DNA of 64,000 nucleotides, taken from Acidimicrobiaceae bacterium. GTDB lineage: Bacteria; Actinomycetota; Acidimicrobiia; Acidimicrobiales; Ilumatobacteraceae. The stretch's first letter is position 1, and the number at the start of each line of letters is the position of its first letter. Shown here piece after piece: positions 17,541 to 27,287 of this stretch. The DNA lies in assembly GCA_016722025.1 (NCBI GenBank), contig JADKGZ010000004.1, positions 1 through 64,000 of the forward strand, in the 5' to 3' direction. Below the pieces are notes generated by a model, which saw only the letters and a list, made by a program, of their open reading frames with translations, was not told the origin of the DNA and searched no databases. The translations under genes and the position numbers were made by a program.

Positions 17541-18400
17541 GGGTGCGAAGGGTACGGGTTGGGTTCGCCGGTGATCGACTCGAAGAGCCGATCGATGCTC
17601 GGGCGGGTGATGAGCGTGTAGGTGTCGGCGATGGCCGTCTCGCGATGCGCGGCCTGCGCCGCCAAACGCTCGGGGTCCATCACCACCGCCATGAACGCGG
17701 ATCGGCTGGGGAACACGTTGAAGCGGATCTGGTCCCACTCGCGACCGTCGCCCATGATGGTGCCCTCGACCTGCGTCCACGCGGCCAGGCGCACGCCGTG
17801 GGGCACTGCGATCTTGGCCGCATGGTCGGTGTAGGTGGCCATCTCGTCGCGGCGATCGTCGTCCTTGAACTTGATGACGTGCACCACCACCACGTAGGGG
17901 TCGGCGGCCGTGGGTGGGTGGGGCACGTCGGCCCAGCTCGGTGCGTCGGCGGGCAGCGGCGGCAACTCCATCGGCAGGCAACCGGCGACGATCGTCTCGG
18001 CCATGCCGGCTTCCTTGTGGTGGTGCAGTTCCTGGAAGTCGGGGCGGCTCTGCATCTCGATGAACGCGCGGCGGGTGGGGTACTTGACGATGCCGACGCG
18101 GTCCCACTTCGGGGTGTCGTTGAGGAACTGGGTGTCGACATCGGCCAGGAACACCGGCTGCGCGCCGATGGCCTTCAGCGGGCCCAGCGGTGCGTACCGA
18201 TCGTCGGCCTCCTTGCCGCTGTACGCGGCCTCGCGACCGTCGGCATAGTCGGCCTTGGCGCGATAGCTCATCAGGTTGACCATCCAGATCGGGCCGTCGT
18301 CGGCCGGTGCGGTCGTGGCCAAACGGAAGCCGTACTCCTTGTTCACCGTGCCATAGCGCACCTTGGCCTTGTTGATGTCCGGCTTCACGTCGTCCGACAT
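17537..18400 (-). CDS. Tandem dimeric alpha/beta-barrel protein (DUF1330-like)
   Basis: This 287-residue protein appears to contain two ferredoxin-like barrel repeats. One spans about residues 38-150 (IWMVNLMSYR, GIVKYPTRRAFIEM) and one about 165-275 (VVVVHVIKFKDD, IRFNVFPSRSAFMAV); each has the beta-strand/F-x-S-R-x-A pattern of DUF1330/EthD-like proteins. No catalytic motif is visible. It is first of a run with the EthD protein and mug, and divergent from the aldehyde dehydrogenase. The function is unknown. Confidence 0.68.
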   Translation of the reverse strand: MSDDVKPDINKAKVRYGTVNKEYGFRLATTAPADDGPIWMVNLMSYRAKADYADGREAAYSGKEADDRYAPLGPLKAIGAQPVFLADVDTQFLNDTPKWDRVGIVKYPTRRAFIEMQSRPDFQELHHHKEAGMAETIVAGCLPMELPPLPADAPSWADVPHPPTAADPYVVVVHVIKFKDDDRRDEMATYTDHAAKIAVPHGVRLAAWTQVEGTIMGDGREWDQIRFNVFPSRSAFMAVVMDPERLAAQAAHRETAIADTYTLITRPSIDRLFESITGEPNPYPSHP

Positions 18401-18548
18401 GGTCGCTCCCCCTGCTGCTCCTGATCAATTGTCAGCGAGTATGACACGAACGGCTGTGAAGGTCCACCACCGCTTCGGTGGGTTCGCACGACCCGCCGAC
18501 GCATACATTCACTCCCACTCAGGAAACCTGCGGAACGGGGAACACTCG

Positions 18549-19977
18549 ATGCACGTACACAGCGATCTCTACATCGGTGGCAGATGGGTGCCGGCCACTT
18601 CTACAGACGTCATCGAGGTGGTCAACCCGGCGACCGAGGAGGTCATCGCCACCGTCCCGGCGGCATCGACCGACGACGCCGACGCCGCGGTCCGCGCAGC
18701 TCGCGCCGCCTTCAACTCGTGGTCGCAGCTGACGGTCGACGAACGGGTCGACTACGTCGAGAGGATTGCAGCGGCGATGGCGGCGCGCGCCTAGGAGATC
18801 GCGTCGGTGGTGTCGGCCGAGCAAGGCATGCCGATGACCAACGCGCGCCGGGTGCAATCGGGGCTCCCCATCACGGTGATGAAGAGCTACGTCGACATCG
18901 GCCGTCAGTACGCGCGATCGGAGCCGGAGAAGGTCGGCAACTCGATCGTCGTCCATGAGCCGATCGGTGTCTGCACCTTCATCACCCCGTGGAACTATCC
19001 ACTCCACCAGATCGTCGGCAAGGTTGCGCCGGCGCTCGTGGCGGGCTGCACGATGATCGTCAAGCCGAGCTCGGAAACTCCGCTCAACGCATTTCTCCTC
19101 GCACAGATCATCGATGAAGTGGGGCTTCCCGCCGGGGTCTTCAACCTGGTGACCGGCGCCGGGCGCACCGTCGGCGAAGCGCTCTGCGTGCACCCCGACG
19201 TGGACATGATCTCGATCACTGGCTCGACCGAAGCGGGAGCGCGCATCGCCACGCTCGGCGCCGCGTCGGTGAAGCGCATCTGTCAAGAGCTCGGCGGTAA
19301 GTCGGCGAACGTGATCCTCGATGGCGCCGACCTCGCGGCAGCGGTACCCGCCGGCGTGATCGGGATGATGCTCAACTGCGGTCAGACCTGCACCGCACTC
19401 ACTCGGATGATCGTGCCCCGCAGCCGGCAACAAGAAGTGGTCGATCTTGCCGTGGGTGCACTCGCCACCCTTGCAATGGGCGACCCGTTGAGCGACGGCA
19501 ACTTCCTCGGCCCGGTCGTGTCGGCCGCGCAGAAGCGGACGGTACAGGGCTACGTTCGCACCGGCATCGAGGAAGGCGCGCGTGGTCGCCGGTGGCGCCG
19601 ACGATCCCGAAGGCTTCGACACCGGCTTCTACGTGCAGCCGACGATCTTCGCCGACGTCGTCAACTCGATGGTGATCGCCCAGGAAGAGATCTTCGGCCC
19701 GGTGCTGTGCATCATCCCGGTCGACAGCGAAGAGGAAGCGATCGCCGTTGCCAACGATTCGCCGTACGGACTGTCCGGTGCTGTGTGGGCCGACACGAAC
19801 GAGCACGCAATCGCAGTTGCTCGCCGGTTGCAGACGGGACAGGTGATGGTGAACGGCGGCCGGTTCAACCCGTTGGCGCCGTTCGGCGGGTACAAGACGT
19901 CCGGCAATGGGCGCGAACTGGGGCGCGCCGGGCTCGACGAGTTCCTGGAGACGAAAGCGATCCAGTTGCCGGCCTGA
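18549..19977 (+). pseudogene. Aldehyde dehydrogenase, amber codon and frameshift
   Basis: This NAD(P)-dependent aldehyde dehydrogenase would have about 475 residues. Intact blocks are WNYPLHQIVGKVAPAL, the NAD loop GSTEAGARI, QELGGKSAN with the general-base Glu, and the catalytic Cys in NCGQTCTAL. A TAG at 18792-18794 replaces a Glu codon expected after AAMAARA; the same frame continues as EIASVVSAEQGMP. Near 19580 a two-base loss in a GC dinucleotide run, or a one-base gain, shifts the frame before VVAGGADDPEG. It is either a recent pseudogene or two sequence errors; reads would decide. Confidence 0.8.
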
Positions 19978-20189
19978 CCCACCGAAGATCTGCGATGAAC
20001 GACCGCTGGTGTTGTCGACAGCCCAACCGCGGTGATCCAGCGCTCGGGTGGCAGCCCGCACGTGCTGTGCGAGCCGATCGTGGACGGTTGTTCGTGGACG
20101 GCTGGTCGACGACCGCCATGTGATGACTTTCTGACAGGCCCACCACCGATCGGGCTCTTCTCGGGCAACCAACCCGAAGGGAGCCCGCC

Positions 20190-21551
20190 GTGGCCCGCAA
20201 TCCGAAGTCCGTGTCCAGTCCATCCCACCTCGGCAACCGGCGTAGAGCCCGACGCGTTGCCGTGGCGCTCGTGCTCGCAGCGCTCGCCACATGGGCGGCC
20301 GTACTCGTCGCTCGACCGGGCGAGGGCGACCAGCCAACTGCGGCGACCGACGCATCGATCACCGCCACGACCGCCACCGACGGGTCCGGCCTGTCCCCCA
20401 CCGGCAGCGACCTGTCGGGGCCGCCCGCGGGAGAACCCGAGGGGCCCGAGCCCGGCGGTGATCCCGAAGCGGACCCCGGTCCCGAAGCGGACCCTGATCC
20501 CGACCCGGACCCGGAGCCCGATCCCGACGCGGATCCGGAGCCCGATCCCGATCCCGACCCGGATCCCGACCCGCAGGTGCCCCAGGGCGGCAACGGCGAT
20601 CTGGCGCCGGCGCCGACCTCCCCGCCGCCAACATGCGACGGAGGCTGCGTCGCTCCGGTCGACCTGACACCGCTCTCGCAGGACGTCGGCGATCCGGCGG
20701 CGAACGTTGCGATCGCTGGAACCGAGACGGCGGGGTGCTCGATCCACTGCATCACTCGCGCCCAGGCGTTCACGCACGATGACGGGACCACCGACGTCAC
20801 CGTCGAGGTGGTCACGCTCACGCCCGCAACCATCGAGGTGTACATCCACACTTCGGCTCCTCAACTCACCAGTGCCGGCAGGCCGTACTTCCCTGGCGTG
20901 AGTGCCACCGATCACACCGTGGGTGATCTCGATGAGTTCTTCAGCACGACGCTCACCGGCCTCGAGGAGGAGTGGACGTACTGGATCATCATCTCGGCAA
21001 CCGACGAGGACGGCCGCCGAGAGTACGTCACCGGCAACATCACCACCCCGCGCATCGATGACGACGTGGTGGTCGCCTTCGCCGCCATCGACGTGATCTA
21101 CGACGGCGACAAGGGACGCAACAAGGGTGAGTTGACGTTCGATTGGAACCTGGGGACAGAGGAGGTCGGGCGCAACGGCGAGTACCACCGCGGCGACGGC
21201 AGCCGCATCGACCTCGATGGACAGGACAGCTCACGAGTGCTCTTCGACGTCGAAGGTGTGCTCCCGGTGCTGCAGGTACGTGGACTGGAAACCGACCCAC
21301 GTGGCGGGCTCGAGTTCTGCAGCGCGGGCCCGGATCAGGGCGGCTACGGCACGGACGAAGACTGCGGGTATGCGTGGAACTCCACGCTGCCCTTCGAGCC
21401 CACGATCGATGACATCTCCCTCATGTCCGACTGCGACGTGTTCGACATCGGGGAGCTGTACGACGGGTACCGCTGCACCCGCATCGCAACCACCGAGTCG
21501 CACAGCGGCATCCCCGAGTTCTCGGTGGTCGTCGCCTTCAAGGTGTTCTGA
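20190..21551 (+). CDS. Secreted or membrane-anchored protein with Asp/Pro repeat stalk
   Basis: This 453-residue protein starts at GTG after GAAGGGAG. Basic residues precede one membrane segment (VAVALVLAALATWAAVLVA, about residues 24-42), so it is exported or anchored. A stalk of DPDPEP-type repeats follows (about residues 90-128) and then a Cys-containing domain of about 310 residues (CDGGC, CSIHC, and pairs near the end) with beta-rich, acidic character. I do not recognise the outer domain. The stalk resembles wall-spanning linkers. It lies directly upstream of tmRNA. Confidence 0.7.
   Translation: MARNPKSVSSPSHLGNRRRARRVAVALVLAALATWAAVLVARPGEGDQPTAATDASITATTATDGSGLSPTGSDLSGPPAGEPEGPEPGGDPEADPGPEADPDPDPDPEPDPDADPEPDPDPDPDPDPQVPQGGNGDLAPAPTSPPPTCDGGCVAPVDLTPLSQDVGDPAANVAIAGTETAGCSIHCITRAQAFTHDDGTTDVTVEVVTLTPATIEVYIHTSAPQLTSAGRPYFPGVSATDHTVGDLDEFFSTTLTGLEEEWTYWIIISATDEDGRREYVTGNITTPRIDDDVVVAFAAIDVIYDGDKGRNKGELTFDWNLGTEEVGRNGEYHRGDGSRIDLDGQDSSRVLFDVEGVLPVLQVRGLETDPRGGLEFCSAGPDQGGYGTDEDCGYAWNSTLPFEPTIDDISLMSDCDVFDIGELYDGYRCTRIATTESHSGIPEFSVVVAFKVF
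20458..20574 (+). repeat. Hexanucleotide-type repeat coding an Asp-Pro stalk
   Basis: This is a run of GAYCCN-type hexamers (Asp-Pro, with some Glu-Pro and Asp-Ala units) inside the secreted protein gene. Such runs change length easily by slippage; here each unit is six bases, so changes would keep the frame. Confidence 0.8.
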
Positions 21552-21609
21552 ACTGCACCCGGCCAAGGGGCAGCGCCGCTGGTAGCCTGGTTGCGCTATC
21601 CCACACAAC

Positions 21610-21997
21610 GGGGCTGACAGGTTTCGACGTCAGATTCATTGGGCGGGCGTGCGACCCGAGTTGCTCAGACTCGCTAAACGGGGCAACCAAAGAATTGCCA
21701 ACGAGCAGTTCGCTCTCGCCGCCTGATTCGTCAAGTGAGCGAAGAGACATCGTGACCAGAAATGGCGCACGGGGCCGATCCACCGCAGCCTGGCACCAGA
21801 AGCGGGGGATGACAGCGGAAAAGACTGCTGGCGTCGGGAAAGACCGATGACTGCTCGGAAAGACGAGTCGCGGGCCACCGGGCAACCGATGGCCAACTGA
21901 CCCGCCGGTCTCCCTGCGTCAGGGTGAAGGTCGGGAATGGTCGTAGCACGAACGTACAGTGCCTGATGGACGGGGGTTCGATTCCCCCCAGCTCCAC
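21610..21997 (+). ncRNA. ssrA: Transfer-messenger RNA (tmRNA)
   Basis: This one-piece tmRNA is about 388 nt long. The 5' end GGGGCTG pairs with the 3' CAGCTCC to close the tRNA-like acceptor stem. The T-arm GGGGGTTCGATTCCCCC lies near the end. The tag reading frame runs from about GGC-AAC and encodes a peptide ending ANEQFALAA followed by TGA. CCA is not encoded (the genome reads ACTT after the acceptor). The RNA works with SmpB, whose gene is about 7 kb upstream. Confidence 0.95.
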
Positions 21998-22116
21998 TTT
22001 TGTCTGCAATTGCCCTCTGATCTTGGCTCGTACACCAGGTCATGAGGGCCGAACGCGAGGTTGTCATCACCTCCGACGCCGAACGTGCAGCGAGGGACAC
22101 CTGCTCGTCGGCGTGC

Positions 22117-22508
22117 TCAGGTCGCTGCGTCGCTCGTGTCGACGACGAGCACCGAGCAGGTCGCACCGCGCAGCACGCGTGCCGGCGCGGCCTGGTGAAC
22201 CGACCGTTGCGCACCATGCCCCGGTTGCCGATCACGATGAGATCGGCCTGGGTGCGTTCGGCAACGTCGAGGATGGCCTGGTGTGGCTCAGCCAGGATGG
22301 TGTGCACCGAGACGGGCCGGTTCGACGAGAGCTGAAGGGATTCCAACAACCCGTCCGCGTGTCTGCGAGCGGTTTCGGCGTCCGCCCCCCGTCCGTCCAC
22401 GGCGTACACGAGGTGGATCTGGTCGCCTGGTCGTGCGAGTTCGAATGCCCGGTTGCAGGCAGCGAGTGCCGTGGTGTGGCTGGTGACGCCGATGACGATG
22501 GTGGTCAT
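22117..22508 (-). CDS. Universal stress protein (UspA family), one frameshift
   Basis: This single-domain USP fold protein has about 130 residues. It starts MTTIVIGVTSHTTAL and contains the ATP-loop-like VIGNRGMV near residue 90. After GRFTRP (about 22190) the frame shifts; the neighbouring frame gives the expected C-terminal strand ARVLRGATCSVLVVDTS and a TGA at 22117. The canonical G-2x-G-9x-G(S/T) loop is only partly visible. It may bind ATP. Confidence 0.78.
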
Positions 22509-22726
22509 GAGTACTGGTCCTTCGTGAGATGCGAATGTGGGGTGCGCGAGCACTCCGGGTCAGAGACCGGGATTGGCTGATCGTTCAGTGGCGAGCGCAG
22601 TGAGCTGGCTCCGGTTCCGCCGGAAGGTGATCACTGACATTCGCGACGGAGATCCTCTCACTTGGACGGCACCCGACGAAGCGTTGTCCGCCCCGACCCG
22701 CGTGCAGCGCGACGCCCGTCAACTCG

Positions 22727-23658
22727 TCAGTGACCGGCGGACGGTGGGATGAGGACGAAGTTGCCGACATGGTGCTTCTGCAGGAACTCGCGCTGCGCGT
22801 CGGCGATGCGTTCCAGTGGGAACGTCTTGGCGACGAGTGGACGGATCTCGCCTCGCTCGATGTAGCCGACGAGATTGGGAAACACCGGCTCATCCCACGC
22901 GGTGCAACCGATCAGCCGGAGATCCTTGAGATAGAAGGTACGCAGGTCGAGCGTGACCAGCGGGCCGCCGATGGCCCCCGAGGACACGTAGCGTCCGCCT
23001 CGCCGCAACACCTTCAGCATGCCGGGGAACGATGGCCCCCCGACGTTGTCGATGACGACATCGATCGACTCCGCGCCGAGCGCGAGCACGACATCGTCGC
23101 TTCGATCAATGACGTCGTCCGCCCCGATCGCCCGCACCCGGTCCATCTTCGCCCTCCCTGCGATCGCGGTGACCGTGGCGCCACGCCGCTTGACGAGTTG
23201 CACCACTGCCGAGCCGACCCCACCGGACGCGCCGGCTACCAGCACGTGCTCACCCTTGGCCACCCCTGCGCGATGCACCATGTTCTCGGCAGTGCCGTAG
23301 GCGCATGGGATCGAGCCCAGCTCTACGTCGGTCCAGTCGCACATCACCGGAAAGATGTCCGACGACGGAGCCGTCACGAACTGGGCGAATGCGCCGTCGA
23401 AGTCGGAACCCATCCACACGTTGTCCATCGACCCGAACCCGGCCGGGCGAATGCACGGTCGCACCAGTACTCGGGATCCGATGGTGCTCTCGTCGCCACC
23501 GGGCCCCACCGCGACCACTCGGCCGCAGCAATCGGTGCCCTGGATGAACGGGAACGGTGTGGTCGCGTTCCAACCCCCATCGGACCGTGCGACCACGTTC
23601 TCCCCCGCAGCCTCTTCGGCGACAGCCGCGGTGGCGGTGGAAAGACGACGGCTTTCAT
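22727..23658 (-). pseudogene. MDR-family alcohol dehydrogenase, N-terminal part deleted
   Basis: The body is a typical quinone-oxidoreductase-like MDR protein: FPFIQGTDCCGRVVAVG, the NAD(P) loop GASGGVGSAVVQL and a C-terminal FVLIPPSAGH. The start at 23658 reads MKAVVF, as expected, but the next roughly 50 residues, which normally carry the catalytic-domain beginning, are missing. The sequence jumps, out of frame, to a segment that usually follows them (STATAAVAEEAAGE). It looks like an internal deletion of about 150 bp, so the product would be non-functional. Confidence 0.75.
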
Positions 23659-23702
23659 CGTCGCCCTGCCATTCGGGGCGTACCTGGTGCCGGTCATCCC
23701 CG

Positions 23703-24544
23703 TCAGTCGACCAGTGCGTCGCTGCGCACTCCGGCGCGCTCGACGTGGACGGGCAGCACGCGGCCGTAGAGCTGGGCGGTGCGCTCCGCACTGCCGACCA
23801 TCCCCGGTTCCTCGACGTAGCTGAAGATCGCCACGTACCGCGCCTGCGACCCCGAGAGCGGCGTGACACGATGCAGGGAGTACCGGCCCTTGAAGATCTG
23901 CAGGTCGCCGGGCTCGAGGTGCAGTGTGCGGATCAGGCCGGCGTCACCGTCGAGCACGGCTTGCACGCCCTCGTAGTTCTCGTCGGTGGGGGTGCGCAGA
24001 TGCGGGCTGTACTCGAAGTCGCCGCCCACCTCAGCGTTCTGGATGGCAAGGGTGACGGTGTAGTTGTTGGTGTCGAAGTGCCACGGAAAGCCGTTGCCCG
24101 CTTCGGCGGTGTTGACGATGACGTCGGCCAATGGATCGGCGTAGCGGAAGAACCGCTGCTCGCCGAGCGCAGCCTGGACGAATGGTGCGAACACGGGCCA
24201 TTCGTAGATCTCACGCAGGATGCTGCCCCGACCGAAGTTGTCGGCAGGGACGAACGCGTTCGACCGGTCGTAGAAGCGCCGCAACGGGTGCTCTGCGGGG
24301 AGATCCGCCCGGTCCTGCGTGAAGTACGGGTTCGTGCGGCTGAAGTTGCGATGCCCGTGCACGGCGACGCGGTCGCACCTCGACCAGCTGGGCGATGCGC
24401 TCGGCTCGCACGAAACCCTTCAGCACCGCACATCCGTCGGCCTCGATGGCCCTGGGCGCAGCCGGGCGATCAGCGCATCGCCGGGCCGGCCTCGACGATG
24501 GGGTAGCGGTCGGTGTCGACGTAGTCGACGGCACTCGGGTTCAC
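23703..24544 (-). pseudogene. BesD/HalD-like Fe(II)/2-oxoglutarate oxygenase, frameshifted
   Basis: This is a non-haem iron, 2OG-dependent oxygenase of about 280 residues. GHRNFSRTNPYF, RSNAFVPADNFGRG, the iron motif WHFDTN (HxD), FKGRYSLHRVTPL (distal His plus 2OG-binding Arg) and ERTAQLYGR match the BesD/HalD amino-acid halogenase/hydroxylase group. Because the acid ligand is Asp, not Gly, hydroxylation is expected, not chlorination. The start is GTG at 24544 after GGAGGAG. The first 60 codons are spread over three frames with shifts near 24490, 24455 and 24380. The substrate may be a free amino acid (inference). Confidence 0.7.
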
Positions 24545-24670
24545 GGTGCCTCTCCTCCGGTGAAAGGATCTTGTTGAATCGCGGCCTCACGCTACTGCGT
24601 CTCCCCTCCCCACTGGTGTCCCCCGATCCCTGTGGCGTGGAGCGATGCATCGATACCGGAATCAGTCCAG

Positions 24671-24702
24671 TACTTGACTCAGTCCGGAATCTGTGGTGAG
24701 AT
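24671..24702 (+). promoter_or_regulatory. furA promoter and FurA-type operator
   Basis: TTGACT at 24674-24679 is 17 bp from TGAGAT at 24697-24702, a fair -35/-10 pair. The -35 region reads TTGACTCAGTCCGGAA, which closely resembles the mycobacterial furA operator (TTGACT, three bases, TCC, then GAA). TCAGTCC occurs twice, 17 bp apart. Autoregulation by FurA is inference. Transcription would start near 24709. Confidence 0.55.
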
Positions 24703-24727
24703 CAGCGCTGTGACGAGAGCAACCGGC

Positions 24728-25156
24728 ATGACGACGACCGACGAAGTGGATCAACTCCTTCGACACCACGGCGTGCAGGTGACGGCGCAGCGGTTGGCCA
24801 TCATGCGCGCGGTGTCGGCCCGCCCCCACGCCACGGCCGACGAGCTCACCGACGACGTGCGCGCCGTCATCGGCTCGATCTCTCGCCAGGCGGTGTACGA
24901 CTCGCTCGGTGTGCTGGTCGACAAGCACCTCGTTCGCCGCATCCAGCCGGCGGGGTCACCGGCACGGTTCGAGAACCGGGTCGACGACAACCACCACCAC
25001 CTCATCTGTCGCACCTGCGGCAGCACGTTCGACATCGACTGTGCAGTCGGGGCCGTGCCCTGCCTCACCGCCGACGATGACCACGGCTACGAGATCGACG
25101 AGGCCGAGGTCATCTACTGGGGCCGCTGCCCGTCGTGCCGTCGTTCCACCACATGA
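24728..25156 (+). CDS. furA: Fur-family regulator (FurA/PerR-like)
   Basis: This is a metal- and peroxide-responsive repressor of about 142 residues. The winged-helix region (QVTAQRLAIMRAV to SRQAVYDSLGVL) is followed by NHHHLICRTCG, the Fur metal/dimer motif, and a second CPSC zinc pair near the C-terminus. The ATG at 24728 is used here; a GTG at 24710 sits where transcription should begin and could be a leaderless start, as described for mycobacterial furA. It is 27 bp upstream of katG, and the pair forms the classical FurA-KatG peroxide-stress unit. Confidence 0.9.
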   Translation: MTTTDEVDQLLRHHGVQVTAQRLAIMRAVSARPHATADELTDDVRAVIGSISRQAVYDSLGVLVDKHLVRRIQPAGSPARFENRVDDNHHHLICRTCGSTFDIDCAVGAVPCLTADDDHGYEIDEAEVIYWGRCPSCRRSTT

Positions 25157-25183
25157 CCTTCGTGACCGTTACAAGGAGCAGCA

Positions 25184-27179
25184 ATGACTGACCACACAGC
25201 CCTCGAGATCAACGACAGCGTGCAGACCTGCCCGGTGATGGGCGGCCCTCTCGCCGCCCACACTGCTGCTGGGGCGACCGCCAACCAGCACTGGTGGCCC
25301 AACCAGTTGAGCCTGAGGATGCTGCACCAGCACTCCCCCGCCGCCAATCCGCTCGGTGCCGACTTCGACTACGCGAAGGGAGTTCAACACGCTCGATCTC
25401 GCCGCAGTCAAGCACGACCTCACCACGCTGATGACCGCGTCGCAGGACTGGTGGCCCGCCGACTACGGCCACTACGGCCCCTTCTTCATCCGCATGTCGT
25501 GGCACAGCTGCCGGCACCTACCGCATCAAAGACGGTCGCGGTGGCGCGGGCAACGGCACGCAGCGCTTCGCCCCGCTCAACAGCTGGCCCGACAACGGCA
25601 ACCTCGACAAGGCACGCGCGCTGCTGCTGCCGATCAAGCAGAAGTACGGGCGCAAGCTCTCGTGGGCCGACCTGATGGTGCTCGCCGGCAACGTCGCGCT
25701 GGAGACGATGGGCTTCGAGACCTTCGGTTTCGCCGGTGGCCGCGTCGACGTGTTCGAGCCAGAGGAGGACATCTACTGGGGCCCGGAGACCACCTGGCTC
25801 GGCGACCAGCGCTACCGCGGCGACCGCGAGCTGTTGAACCCGCTCGGCGCGGTGCAGATGGGGCTGATCTACGTGAACCCGGAAGGGCCGAACGGCAACC
25901 CCGACCCACTCGCCTCGGCTCGCGACATTCGTGAGACCTTCGCCCGGATGGCGATGGACGACGAAGAGACCGTCGCCCTCGTGGCCGGCGGTCACACTTT
26001 CGGCCCGGCGCGCAGCAGTGGACGCCCTCGAACCCCGAGGCGCAAGGCACCGTGCCCGACGCGCACGACCCGTCGCGCACACATGCGCCGATGATGACCA
26101 CCGCCGACATGGCCTTGCGGATGGACCCGGCGTACGAGCGGATCTCGCGTCGCTTCTACGAGAACCCGGCCGAGTTCGCCGACGCCTTCGCCCGCGCCTG
26201 GTTCAAGCTCACCCACCGCGACATGGGCCCGGTGGCCCGCTACCTCGGTCCCGAGGTCCCCGCCGAAGAGCTGATCTGGCAGGACCCGCTGCCCGCCGTT
26301 GACCACGAGCTGATCGGCGACGCCGACATCGCTGCGCTGAAGGCCACCCTCCTCGCATCGGGCTTGAGCATCGGCGACCTCGTGTCGACCGCATGGGCAT
26401 CGGCCTCGACGTTCCGCACCAGCGACAAGCGCGGCGGCGCCAACGGTGCGCGCCTGCGCCTCGCCCCGCAGGACGAGTGGGAGGTCAACAACCCGGACGA
26501 ACTGCGCCGGATCCTGCCCACGCTGCAAGGCATCCGCGCCAAGTTCAACCGCTCCGGCGCGACCGTGTCGATGGCCGACCTGATCGTGCTCGGCGGGTGC
26601 GCGGCAGTCGAGGCCGCAGCCAAGCGCGCCGGGCACGACGTGACCGTGCCCTTCACGCCGGGGCGCACCGACGCATCGCAGGAGCAGACCGACATCGACT
26701 CCTTCGCGGTGCTCGAACCCACCGCCGACGGGTTCCGCAACTACCTCGCCACGGGCCACGAGCTGCCGGCCGAGGCCCTGCTGGTGGATCGTGCGCAGCA
26801 GCTCACGCTCACCGCTCCGGAGATGACGGTGCTCGTGGGCGGCATGCGCGTGTTGAACGCGAACACCAACCGGTCTGCGCACGGTGTCTTCACCGACCGA
26901 GTCGAGACGCTCAGCAACGACTTCTTCGTCAACCTGCTCGACATCAACACCGAGTGGCAGCCCGCCGGTGGCTCCGACGACCAGTTCGAGGGCCGCGACC
27001 GGGCAAGCGGCGACATCAAGTGGACCGCCACTCGCTGCGACCTCGTCTTCGGAGCGAACTCCCAGTTGCGAGCCATCGCCGAGGTCTACGGATCGAGCGA
27101 TGCACAGCAGCAGTTCGTCACCGACTTCGTCGCCGCGTGGTGCAAGGTCATGAACGCCGATCGCTTCGACCTAGCCTGA
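25184..27179 (+). pseudogene. katG: Catalase-peroxidase, two frameshifts and an internal deletion
   Basis: KatG is a bifunctional haem catalase-peroxidase. The start ATG follows AAGGAG. Present are the distal RMSWHS, IYVNPEGPNG (adduct Tyr), FARMAMDDEET (adduct Met) and GGHTFG with the proximal His. A one-base insertion near 25380 (GCGAAGGGAGTTC) and another near 25508 (after WHS) shift the frame. Near 26010 about 75 residues are missing between HTFG and QWTPSNPEAQGTVP, with a further frame change. The C-terminal half from PDAHDPS onward is intact. As written it cannot make a working enzyme. Confidence 0.88.
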
Positions 27180-27287
27180 GCCAGACACCGCAACTCACGT
27201 ATGTGCATGTTAGCTGGCCGGCCGAGCGGACGTGCACAGGCGGTCGAGCGGTTCCGGCGGCTGGTGGAGGGAGCCGACTCCCCCGGC

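Noticed and set aside
21731..22009. Antisense ORF of 92 codons across tmRNA
   Set aside because: It reads back through the tmRNA T-arm; similar spurious proteins are known from tRNA-like regions.
23703..24544. Amino-acid halogenase of the BesD/HalD type
   Set aside because: The iron site is HxD; halogenases of this group have Gly in place of the Asp.
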